DNA of 49,694 bases, from contig JAUXUN010000001.1 in assembly GCA_030680855.1 (NCBI GenBank), positions 1 to 49,694 on the forward strand. The letters run 5' to 3'. Below the pieces are notes generated by a model. The model did no database searches and had not been told where the DNA came from. It saw nothing but the letters and a program-made list of their open reading frames with translations. Source of the DNA: Aestuariivirga sp. (GTDB lineage: Bacteria > Pseudomonadota > Alphaproteobacteria > Rhizobiales > Aestuariivirgaceae). A program made the translations under genes and the position numbers. Shown here one piece after another: positions 1 through 6,857 of the stretch. The first letter of the stretch is position 1, and each line of letters opens with the position of its first letter.

Positions 1-193
1 GTTCGCCCTTTTCCTCGTAGGTCATGACATCGCGGTGGGCGGCTTCATGCTGCATGTCATAAATGCGGGCGCGGATGTCAACCACCGGCTTGAAACTGGG
101 ATGGCGTGTCACGTCCTTGACGCGCTCGCCGTTGATCCAGACTTCGCGGCCGTCACGAAGCGACTCGCGGTATTGTTCGCCGGTTCTGATCAT
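1..193 (-). CDS. 4-hydroxyphenylacetate 3-hydroxylase (HpaB) family oxygenase, N-terminal fragment
   Basis: The gene runs off the left edge of the window; only about 64 N-terminal codons are present, starting from the ATG at 193-191. The visible protein begins MIRTGEQYRESLRDGREVW and continues with INGERVKDVTRHPSFKP, which matches the N-terminus of FADH2-dependent aromatic hydroxylases of the HpaB / phenol 2-monooxygenase family. These enzymes hydroxylate a phenolic substrate with reduced flavin supplied by a separate reductase. The flavin reductase gene lies immediately upstream on the same strand with a 10-bp gap, so the two form a two-component monooxygenase operon. The exact aromatic substrate cannot be told from the fragment. 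Confidence 0.8.
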   Translation of the reverse strand, partial: MIRTGEQYRESLRDGREVWINGERVKDVTRHPSFKPVVDIRARIYDMQHEAAHRDVMTYEEKGE

Positions 194-203
194 TTCAAAT
201 TCC

Positions 204-704
204 TCACAGTTCGGCCACGCGGCCAAAGGCACGGTTGCAGTAGACCAGGGGTTTAGCCGTGTTGCGCCTGGCGTTCACCACCCGGCCAATGAAGATACGG
301 TGCGAACCTGCATCCTGGGAACACTCAATTTCACATTCAAAGCTCGCAGTTGCTTCGGCCAGAAGCGGCTGGCCCATGGAGCCCTCCTCCCAGCCATGGC
401 GCGCAAAGTCATAGGGCTTGCCGTCCTTTGGCCTGCCTGCGAAGACTTCCGCCACATCCTTGCTGTTGAAACCCAGGACATTCACGGCAAACCTTCCGTT
501 CCTGTCCATGGCAGCCACCGCCGGGCTCTTGCGGTTGACGCAGGCCAGCAGCATGGGCGGCTCGGCCGATACGGAGGATATGGCACTGACGGTGAGGCCG
601 AAGCGGCCGGCGAGACCTTCGGTGGTGACGACCGAAACGCCTGTGGCTGCCGCTCCCATGGCGGCAATGAAGTTGGCTTTTGTTTCCGCAAGATGATCCA
701 TCAT
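204..704 (-). CDS. flavin reductase (HpaC-like), partner of the adjacent monooxygenase
   Basis: This 166-aa protein has the flavin-reductase-like FMN-binding split-barrel fold. Near the N-terminus it has the TGVSVVTTEG strand, followed by GLTVSAISSVSAEPPMLL and FAVNVL, which are typical of HpaC and related NAD(P)H:flavin oxidoreductases. It should supply FADH2 by diffusion to the HpaB-like oxygenase encoded just downstream. Two consecutive ATG codons (704-702 and 701-699) are possible starts; the first is used here. The gene is divergent from a LysR regulator, and the 67-bp spacer contains a palindromic LysR-type operator. Length is normal for the family. Confidence 0.88.
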   Translation of the reverse strand: MMDHLAETKANFIAAMGAAATGVSVVTTEGLAGRFGLTVSAISSVSAEPPMLLACVNRKSPAVAAMDRNGRFAVNVLGFNSKDVAEVFAGRPKDGKPYDFARHGWEEGSMGQPLLAEATASFECEIECSQDAGSHRIFIGRVVNARRNTAKPLVYCNRAFGRVAEL

Positions 705-744
705 TTTGACTTAATCAAAAAATTGGCTTAGGAAAAATAGATAA

Positions 745-761
745 TATCTTTTGATAAGATA
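745..761. promoter_or_regulatory. LysR-type operator, palindrome TATCTT-N5-AAGATA
   Basis: A perfect 6-bp inverted repeat with a 5-bp spacer lies between the divergent flavin reductase and LysR genes. It contains the T-N11-A core typical of LysR-family binding sites. Its right end is 10 bp before the LysR start codon. This position fits autoregulation of the LysR gene and control of the hydroxylase operon. That role is an inference. Confidence 0.65.
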
Positions 762-771
762 GTTTAAACCT

Positions 772-1689
772 ATGTTGCGATTTACACTGCGCCAACTTGA
801 ACACGCCTTGGCAATCGCCGAGCTGGGGTCACTCGCCAAGGCGGCGCTGCATTTGGGCGTGGCCCAGCCTTCGCTTTCGGCCTCGCTTCAGAAGCTTGAA
901 GCGCAGCTTGGCCTGCAGCTCTTCATCCGCCACCACGCGCAGGGCGTTACCCCATCGCCGCAGGGTTTGCGCTTCTTAAACGAGGCCCGCAGCCTTGTTG
1001 CCCATGGCAATGATTTTCAAAGGGATTCCACCGTGGCGGGGATGCTGGTGGAAGGCGAAATCACCATCGGCAGTTTCTCGACATTCGCCCCGGTCTATGC
1101 GCCAAAACTCATTGCGGGCTTTCAGGTGCTGCATCCAAAGGCGCGGATAAAGCTGGAGGAAGGGGCGCAGGAACAGCTCCTCGCGGGCTTGCGCGCCGGA
1201 CATTATGACCTCGTGCTGTTCTACACGCTGGACTTGCAGGACGACTTGAAGGTGACCGAACTTGCACGGGTGAAACCCTATGTGTTGCTCAATGCAAACC
1301 ATGCGCTGGCCAGAAAGAAGCAGGTTTCGCTGCATGAGATGGCAAACGAGCCGCTCATCCTGCTCGATATTCTCCCCAGCCGCACCTATTTCACCCGCAT
1401 GCTTGAGAGCGCGGGGATCACTCCCAAAATCAGTTTCTCCTCACCTTCGCTGGAACTGGTGCGCGGGCTTGTGGGCCAGGGGCTTGGCTATTCGCTTCTG
1501 ATCACCAGGCCCCATGGCGATGCGACCTATGATGGCGAGCAGCTTGCCATTCGCCCCCTTGTCGAGGAGGTCGAGGACGGCGTTATTGCCATAGCAGCCC
1601 TAAAAAGCCTGCGGCCGACGCGGCTGATCTCGACCTTTGAGGAATTCTGTGTAAATTTCTTCAAGAGAATCCATCCCAAGAGACCCTGA
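772..1689 (+). CDS. LysR-family transcriptional regulator
   Basis: This 305-aa protein has a typical LysR layout: an N-terminal winged helix-turn-helix (residues 1-60; FTLRQLEHALAIAELGS and AAlhlGVAQPSLSASLQKLE) and a C-terminal periplasmic-binding-protein-like effector domain (about 90-295). It is divergent from the flavin reductase/HpaB operon and probably regulates it in response to an aromatic ligand. No clear Shine-Dalgarno precedes the ATG. The stop codon is 4 bp from the start of the DadA-like gene, so the two may be co-transcribed. Confidence 0.9.
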   Translation: MLRFTLRQLEHALAIAELGSLAKAALHLGVAQPSLSASLQKLEAQLGLQLFIRHHAQGVTPSPQGLRFLNEARSLVAHGNDFQRDSTVAGMLVEGEITIGSFSTFAPVYAPKLIAGFQVLHPKARIKLEEGAQEQLLAGLRAGHYDLVLFYTLDLQDDLKVTELARVKPYVLLNANHALARKKQVSLHEMANEPLILLDILPSRTYFTRMLESAGITPKISFSSPSLELVRGLVGQGLGYSLLITRPHGDATYDGEQLAIRPLVEEVEDGVIAIAALKSLRPTRLISTFEEFCVNFFKRIHPKRP

Positions 1690-1693
1690 TTTC

Positions 1694-2944
1694 ATGCCCC
1701 AACCCCACGCGACAATCATCGGCGCTGGCATCGTCGGCGTTTCCAGCGCCGCATTCCTGCAGCGGGCGGGTTTCCGCGTGACCCTCATCGACCGGCTGCC
1801 GCCGGGAGAAGGCTGTTCCTTCGGCAATGCGGGCGGCATCGCCTATAGCGAAATCGTGCCGCCCATACATCCGCGCATCCTGCTGAAAATTCCGGGCTGG
1901 CTGATGGACCCGCTCGGGCCGCTCACCATAAGGTGGTCCTATCTGCCCAAGGCCTTGCCCTGGTTTCTGGCGGCAGGGCGCAATGCCATGCCGGCGCGGG
2001 TTGCAGCCATCACGGAAGCGCGCGCCAATCTGGCGCTGCGGGTGGTGGCAGATTTCGAAACCCTGCTCGGGGATGCCGGAAGCACTGACTTGCTGAAGTA
2101 TGAGGACACGTTGCGGCTTTTTGACAATGAGCAGCAGTATGCGGCAGAAGCAGGCGAGCGCGAGGTCAAGAAAGCTCACGGCTATGAAATGAAGCGGCTG
2201 AGCGGCGGGGAATGCCGCGAGCTTGAGCCGGCGCTTTCGCCCCACATTCATTGCGGGGTTTTCCATGGCGGCTGGTATTTTGTCACCAATCCCGAACGCA
2301 CGGTGAAATCCATCGCCGAGCATGTGGTGCGCCAGGGCGGCGAGATCATTGCCGATGACGTCGTCCAGATCGAGCGGGAGGGCAGCGCAGCGAAAGCGCT
2401 TGCGCTGAAATCGGGGCGGACTGTCACGCTCGACAAGCTGGTGATTTGCGGAGGGGCCTATTCGCATCTGCTTGCCAAGCAGCTCGGCGAAAAGGTTCTG
2501 CTTGAGGCGGAGCGCGGCTACCACATGGTTCTGCCGAATTCCGGCGTGAAGCTTTCGCGCTCGATCACCTACGCGCGCACCCCCGGGGCGGCAACGCCGA
2601 TGGATATGGGCCTGAGACTGGCGGGCTCCGATGAATTTGCCGGCCTCGACGCGCCGGAAAACTGGGCCCGGGCGGATGCTCTGTGGACAGTATTCAAGAA
2701 GATTCTGCCGGGGCTGAATGAACCCGATTCCGCCACAACGCGTTGGATGGGGCGCAGGCCCGGCACGCCGGATTCGCTGCCTGTCATTGGCCCTTCCAAG
2801 ACAGTATCCAATGTCTGGTACGGCTTTGGCCACAGCCACATGGGGCTGACCTGGGGGCCATCTACGGGCCGCCTGATCAGCGAGCTGATGACCGGTGTAA
2901 AGAGCAATATCGACCTTGCGCCTTTCCGGGTTGACCGGTTTTAA
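1694..2944 (+). CDS. FAD-dependent oxidoreductase, D-amino-acid dehydrogenase (DadA) family
   Basis: The protein is 416 aa. An N-terminal dinucleotide-binding motif (ATIIGAGIVGVSSAAFL, residues 6-22) is followed by the DadA-typical SFGNAGGIA near residue 43. The C-terminus has the FAD-contact region YGFGHSHMGLTWGPSTG. DAO/DadA-family enzymes oxidise amines or D-amino acids and pass electrons to the respiratory chain or to oxygen. The substrate is unknown here. It follows the LysR gene by 4 bp, which suggests the same transcript and perhaps the same regulon. It could equally be another amine dehydrogenase. Confidence 0.85.
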   Translation: MPQPHATIIGAGIVGVSSAAFLQRAGFRVTLIDRLPPGEGCSFGNAGGIAYSEIVPPIHPRILLKIPGWLMDPLGPLTIRWSYLPKALPWFLAAGRNAMPARVAAITEARANLALRVVADFETLLGDAGSTDLLKYEDTLRLFDNEQQYAAEAGEREVKKAHGYEMKRLSGGECRELEPALSPHIHCGVFHGGWYFVTNPERTVKSIAEHVVRQGGEIIADDVVQIEREGSAAKALALKSGRTVTLDKLVICGGAYSHLLAKQLGEKVLLEAERGYHMVLPNSGVKLSRSITYARTPGAATPMDMGLRLAGSDEFAGLDAPENWARADALWTVFKKILPGLNEPDSATTRWMGRRPGTPDSLPVIGPSKTVSNVWYGFGHSHMGLTWGPSTGRLISELMTGVKSNIDLAPFRVDRF

Positions 2945-2949
2945 TTTCT

Positions 2950-3348
2950 TTATTTTTCGAAGGCACCCATCTGGAACAGGCCGCTTAGCCAATCCTCGAC
3001 ATGCCAGGTCCTTGTGATGTTGCCATCCTTGAACTGGTGAATGTCGATGGCCATGACTTCGACTGGCCGCCCATGAGATGGAAACCCGGCAAAGTCTCCC
3101 GACTGAATCCCTTCAATCGTCGAGCGCACGACTACCTTGTCGCCAGATTCAATGATGTCTTCATTGGTGACTTTGAGGTTTTGGAAAATCTGGTGGAACC
3201 CGTCAATCATCCGCTTGAAGGCATCCCTCCCGGGGGCCTGGCCCGGCCCGAGCGGAATGTCCTCCCACTCGGGAGCCAACACCTGATCCAGGAGTTCGGG
3301 CTGGTTGGTATTGAATGACTCGTAGAATAGTTTCACGGTTTCGCTCAT
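2950..3348 (-). CDS. SnoaL-like / ester cyclase family protein
   Basis: A 132-aa protein of the NTF2-like alpha+beta barrel superfamily. It shows the pattern of SnoaL-type polyketide cyclase-like proteins: VKLFYESFNTNQPELLDQVLAPEW at the start, IDGFHQIFQNLKVTNEDII in the middle, and VMAIDIHQFKDGNITRTWHVED near the end. In bacteria most such proteins have no defined substrate. It converges on the DadA-like gene with a 5-bp gap. No catalytic assignment is possible. Confidence 0.8.
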   Translation of the reverse strand: MSETVKLFYESFNTNQPELLDQVLAPEWEDIPLGPGQAPGRDAFKRMIDGFHQIFQNLKVTNEDIIESGDKVVVRSTIEGIQSGDFAGFPSHGRPVEVMAIDIHQFKDGNITRTWHVEDWLSGLFQMGAFEK

Positions 3349-3416
3349 ATTTGCGCTTCACCTTCTGCAAGTTTCAATGTTGTTACTCAAGGCGCTGATA
3401 GCTAGCTAGGCCCGAC

Positions 3417-3815
3417 TTATGCTCCGCCCTGGATCGTCACCCCTGCGAGCAGTTCATTGAGGACAAAGAATGTCCGTACTGGTGGCGCTATCGGACGGGG
3501 ATTATCGCCCACCAGCACGCCAATAAGCGATGCTTCATATAAAGTGAGCGTGAGGCCATTTTGTCTGACCGTGCCAATGATAACGGGTTGAACCACCATG
3601 TACTGTAGCTTATCGGCAACAACACAGGTGACATTCGTCGAATTTGTCACTGCGACGGCGGAGCGGAGAGACAGGTTTTCCCCGAGGTGGGCAAGGACTT
3701 CCTTTGCCTGTGCCTCAGTGTTGCAAAACAGCCCGTGAAGGATGTGGGTTTGCCCTGCTTGGGCATTGCTGGATAGCAGGAGGAAGATAAGAATGATGAA
3801 AGGAAATTTTTTCAT
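3417..3815 (-). CDS. small exported protein of unknown function
   Basis: The start is placed at the ATG at 3815-3813, because it begins a clear signal peptide (MKKFPFIILIFLLLSS followed by a NAQA cleavage region) and has GAGG about 11 bp upstream. Upstream in-frame codons would bury the signal. The mature protein is about 110 residues, with two cysteines (LFCNTEA and VTCVVAD) that may form a disulfide in the periplasm. I do not recognise a family. The gene lies in an AT-richer stretch (about 3.4-5.7 kb) with the LacI regulator and the membrane protein, which may be acquired DNA. Confidence 0.7.
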   Translation of the reverse strand: MKKFPFIILIFLLLSSNAQAGQTHILHGLFCNTEAQAKEVLAHLGENLSLRSAVAVTNSTNVTCVVADKLQYMVVQPVIIGTVRQNGLTLTLYEASLIGVLVGDNPRPIAPPVRTFFVLNELLAGVTIQGGA

Positions 3816-3942
3816 GGGCGCATCCTCGATGGGGCAATACCTGTTGCTATCCGGAAAATGATTTTCCAAATCCCTTGGTAATGCATATTGCAGGCGAGTA
3901 AGTTTGTGTCGGTCAGATATGTAATTCGTAAGAGTCGGTGAG

Positions 3943-4386
3943 TTAGATCAGGACCGTGCCCAACAGCAGGATTGCTGTAAGGACTGTAAAGACAGTGACG
4001 TTGACGTCCCACTGCCAATGCCCGGGTCCAACTGGGGCCGTGAATGGCTGGTAGCCGTTCTGGTCATAGAGGGCGCCGCCAAACATGGAGCGGGCTAGCA
4101 AGGCGAAGAAGAAAGCGCCAAAAACTGCAACACCAATCCCAGTGGCAAGATACAGCCGCTCAACTTCCACCGGACCTTTGATCCAGATGAGGCCAAGGGC
4201 TATCACTGCCAGGCCGGAGTAGCTCAATATCTGCCAGACAACGTGAAACCTTGCGTGAGGTGTCCATAACGGATTGGTGGCATGGGTGGCGTTAAAATCA
4301 GCTTTGATTGTCGCAAATCCGTAGCCCATCGTGGCAATGCTTATAAGTATTCGCGCGGCCAGATGACTGTCATATGCGAGTTCCAT
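3943..4386 (-). CDS. four-helix integral membrane protein of unknown function, LacI-controlled
   Basis: The protein is 147 aa with four predicted transmembrane segments: around residues 9-27, 50-68, 80-100 and 127-146. A polar signature, HATNPLWTPHARFHVVW (about residues 35-51), lies between the first two. The His/Trp/Arg pattern suggests a conserved small membrane family, but I cannot assign a function. The gene is divergent from the LacI-family regulator. Its promoter overlaps the regulator's twin operators, so it is the likely repression target. Confidence 0.75.
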   Translation of the reverse strand: MELAYDSHLAARILISIATMGYGFATIKADFNATHATNPLWTPHARFHVVWQILSYSGLAVIALGLIWIKGPVEVERLYLATGIGVAVFGAFFFALLARSMFGGALYDQNGYQPFTAPVGPGHWQWDVNVTVFTVLTAILLLGTVLI

Positions 4387-4430
4387 TGCTGCATCCTCAG
4401 CTAAGTTAATGCTAAGTCAAAAATCAAGTG

Positions 4431-4444
4431 TTGAAGCGCTTCAA
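4431..4444. promoter_or_regulatory. LacI-family operator 1, TTGAAGCGCTTCAA
   Basis: A perfect 14-bp palindrome with the central CG typical of LacI/GalR operators. An identical copy lies at 4486-4499, with centres 55 bp apart (about five helical turns). It sits at the presumed start site of the divergent membrane protein gene. Confidence 0.85.
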
Positions 4445-4447
4445 TTT

Positions 4448-4477
4448 CTGTTAGCATTGCAAAAGATAATCTGTCAA
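4448..4477 (-). promoter_or_regulatory. sigma70-like promoter for the membrane protein gene
   Basis: On the minus strand there is a consensus -35 TTGACA (4477-4472), an 18-bp spacer and a -10-like TAACAG (4453-4448). The first LacI-type operator (4431-4444) begins 3 bp downstream of the -10 box. It therefore covers the expected transcription start, as expected for direct repression. Confidence 0.5.
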
Positions 4478-4485
4478 GCAGAAAA

Positions 4486-4499
4486 TTGAAGCGCTTCAA
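4486..4499. promoter_or_regulatory. LacI-family operator 2, TTGAAGCGCTTCAA
   Basis: The second identical 14-bp palindrome, directly before the Shine-Dalgarno (GAAGGA, 4501-4506) of the LacI-family gene. On the plus strand a GATAAT box (4464-4469) would place the start site just before this operator, which suggests autorepression. The spacing from operator 1 suits DNA looping by a tetramer or binding of two dimers on the same DNA face. Confidence 0.85.
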
Positions 4500-4513
4500 A
4501 GAAGGAACGAATT

Positions 4514-5575
4514 TTGGTAAAGAGAACTGCAAAACTGTCGGACGTTGCGGCGGCCGCCAAAGTTTCGCTCGGGACCGCGTCAAACGCCTTCAACCGGCCC
4601 GAATTGCTGCGACCGGAGCTGCGCGATCTGATTGAGAAAGCTGCCCGAAAACTTGGCTACCTCGGCCCCGATCCAAAGGGGCGCCTTCTCATGGGCGGGA
4701 AAACCAACGCCATAGGTTTTATTCCAGCTGGGGAAATGTCTGTTGCGACTGCCTTTAACAGTCCCTTCCTGCGAAAATTTCTAAGCGGCGTCGCGGAAGT
4801 GTGCGAGGAACGGGGGGCAAGCCTTGTGGTCATATCGGGGGCCGAGGAAAGGAAAGATTGGGCAATCCGCAACGCATTGGTCGACGGCTTCATCCTGGGC
4901 CACGCGGAAGAGGTGAACCTGATTTCAGTCAGGCGCAGGAAAGTGCCCTTTGTCGTCATGGACCTGGATGCGGGGCCTGATGTCAATTCCGTCGGCATTG
5001 CGGGCCGCGAAGGCGCACGGCTTGCCGCCCAGCATATGCTTGACCTTGGCCACCGCAAGTTCGCCATCGTGTCCGTGCTGCGAAAACGCGGTGACGCCGT
5101 TTGGCATTCTCCCGGCGACCGGGAGCGGCAGCTTTCAGCGAGCTATCCATTGGATTACGAAAAGCTGGATGGCTATGGTGACGCTTTGGCCACGGCGGGA
5201 ATATCCCTCAATAGTGTCCCGATTCTGGAGTGCTACCCCCCCTCCCCTTGGGCCGAAGCGGGAGCCCACGTTCTTTTCGAAAGAGCTCCCGATGCGACAG
5301 CAATCCTTGTGATGTCTGACACGAATGCATTGGGAGTATTGAATGTGGCGAGGGAGCGCGGAATCAAGGTGCCGGATGATGTATCGGTGGTTGGGTTCGA
5401 TGATGCTCCGGACGCAATCACGTCTTCACCTCCATTGACGACCATCGCGCAGCCCCTTGTTGAAAAAGGAAGGCTTGCTGCGAACATAGTTTTCGACGGG
5501 TTTCACTCGCGCCACGAAATCATGCCGGTCAAGCTGATCATACGGGCGTCGACCGCCTTTAGGTCAAACGCGTAG
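4514..5575 (+). CDS. LacI-family transcriptional repressor
   Basis: The protein is 353 aa and uses a TTG start (4514-4516) preceded at 7 bp by GAAGGA; no ATG is available nearby in frame. The N-terminal helix-turn-helix reads KLSDVAAAAKVSLGTASNAFN. The DNA-reading residues follow the LacI pattern, although the hinge helix (KAARKLGYLG) is slightly unusual. The C-terminal sugar-binding-like domain (about 60-340) contains MLDLGHRKFAIVS and VSVVGFDDAPDA, typical of the family. The effector is unknown. No sugar catabolic or transport genes lie next to it, which is uncommon for this family. Confidence 0.9.
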   Translation: MVKRTAKLSDVAAAAKVSLGTASNAFNRPELLRPELRDLIEKAARKLGYLGPDPKGRLLMGGKTNAIGFIPAGEMSVATAFNSPFLRKFLSGVAEVCEERGASLVVISGAEERKDWAIRNALVDGFILGHAEEVNLISVRRRKVPFVVMDLDAGPDVNSVGIAGREGARLAAQHMLDLGHRKFAIVSVLRKRGDAVWHSPGDRERQLSASYPLDYEKLDGYGDALATAGISLNSVPILECYPPSPWAEAGAHVLFERAPDATAILVMSDTNALGVLNVARERGIKVPDDVSVVGFDDAPDAITSSPPLTTIAQPLVEKGRLAANIVFDGFHSRHEIMPVKLIIRASTAFRSNA

Positions 5576-5687
5576 ACCTGTCACCGGGGGAGCAAAACCG
5601 ATCACTCTCGACGAGAAGTCAGACATGCAATAATCTCACCGTGCGTCTGGCGCTATATATTGGGCAGATGCGTAAAAGGACCAAGAG

Positions 5688-6161
5688 ATGTCGCCTGCTC
5701 CTGTCGAAATCATTCCATTCGAAAGCCGGTATTCCGGCGACTTCAAGCAGTTGAACCTGGAATGGCTGGAGAAATATTTTGAGGTGGAAGCCGCCGACAA
5801 GGAAGTGCTTTCGCAACCGCACCTGATAATTGAGCAGGGTGGCGCACTGCTGCTCGCAAAATGCGGTGAACAAATAATTGGCACGTGTGCAGTTATCCAC
5901 GAGGGCGACGGTCATTTTGAAATCTCGAAGACTTCGGTGACTGCTGCCTTTCAAGGACAGGGAATTGGCCGCAAGCTGCTGTTAGCTGCGCTTGGCGCGT
6001 TCAAATCCCTGGGCGGCAAGGAGTTGCATCTGGAGACAAATTCCGCGTTGACGAGCGCGATCGCGCTGTATGAATCCTCGGGTTTTGTACATGCGAAGCG
6101 CCCGATGCCTTCTCCGTATGCAAGGGCCAATGTGTACATGGTGTACCGCCCAAGCGCATAA
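5688..6161 (+). CDS. GNAT-family N-acetyltransferase
   Basis: A 157-aa GNAT domain protein. The acetyl-CoA-binding motif A is visible as AFQGQGIGRKLLLAAL (about residues 87-102, QGQGIG pyrophosphate loop). It is preceded by the GTCAVIHEGDGHFEI strand and followed by LETNSALTSAIALYESSGF. The AAGGA at 5677-5681 fits the chosen ATG. The substrate cannot be inferred. The gene appears to stand alone. Confidence 0.88.
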   Translation: MSPAPVEIIPFESRYSGDFKQLNLEWLEKYFEVEAADKEVLSQPHLIIEQGGALLLAKCGEQIIGTCAVIHEGDGHFEISKTSVTAAFQGQGIGRKLLLAALGAFKSLGGKELHLETNSALTSAIALYESSGFVHAKRPMPSPYARANVYMVYRPSA

Positions 6162-6303
6162 GGCATAAGCGGAAATCTGAACTTTGATTCCACCGTTAGC
6201 GTAGGGGGCGCTGAGAATCCCGTTCCACTAGTCACGATTGATCTCGGTCAATGCCAGATGATTCGGCGGCCCTATCGTGCCGTGGATTAGCCCATGGAGA
6301 TGA

Positions 6304-6759
6304 ATGATGGATGAAAAGATGAGAGCGAAGATCCTGGCGCTGCTCGACCAGCACCGGATCATGTCGATTGCCACGCTGCGGCCCGATGGCTGGCCGCAGG
6401 TGACGACCGTGGGCTATGTGAGCCAGGGCCTTACTCTCTATTTCCTCTGTGGCCTGGACAGCCAGAAGGCGGCAAATCTGGCGCATGATGACCGGGTGTC
6501 GCTGACGATCGATCACGACACGCCGCAGATCATGGAGATCACCGGGCTTTCCATGGCGGCTCGGGCCAAGGCAGTGACTGACCGGGAAGAGGCAAGCAAG
6601 GTGTTGCGCATGCTGCCGCTGAAATATCCCGAGCAGGCCTCCCTGCCAATAGCGATGCCGAACCCGGAGGACGTCAGCATCTTCCGGGTGACACCCACCG
6701 TCATCTCGGTGCTCGACTATTCCAAGGGCTTCGGGCACACGGATACTGTCACCTGCTGA
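6304..6759 (+). CDS. pyridoxamine 5'-phosphate oxidase-like flavin-binding protein
   Basis: A 151-aa split-barrel protein. IMSIATLRPDGWPQVTTVGYVSQGLTLYF (about residues 19-47) is the typical opening of PNPOx-like proteins, followed by KAANLAHDDRVSLTID. Many members bind FMN or F420 and act as general stress or redox proteins. The next in-frame ATG at 6307 is an equally possible start. It is probably monocistronic. Confidence 0.85.
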   Translation: MMDEKMRAKILALLDQHRIMSIATLRPDGWPQVTTVGYVSQGLTLYFLCGLDSQKAANLAHDDRVSLTIDHDTPQIMEITGLSMAARAKAVTDREEASKVLRMLPLKYPEQASLPIAMPNPEDVSIFRVTPTVISVLDYSKGFGHTDTVTC

Positions 6760-6857
6760 GCGCGGCCGCTGCGAAAATCACGTTTAAAGTCCGCCTTTGA
6801 CAAAGCGGGCGCCGGGCTTCACTTTGCCGGTTTTCCACCTGATTTGCCGGAGTGATT

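Noticed and set aside
1661-2992. A 443-codon minus-strand frame opposite the DadA-like gene
   Set aside because: The plus-strand protein has the FAD motif and the full family length. The minus frame has no recognisable domain.
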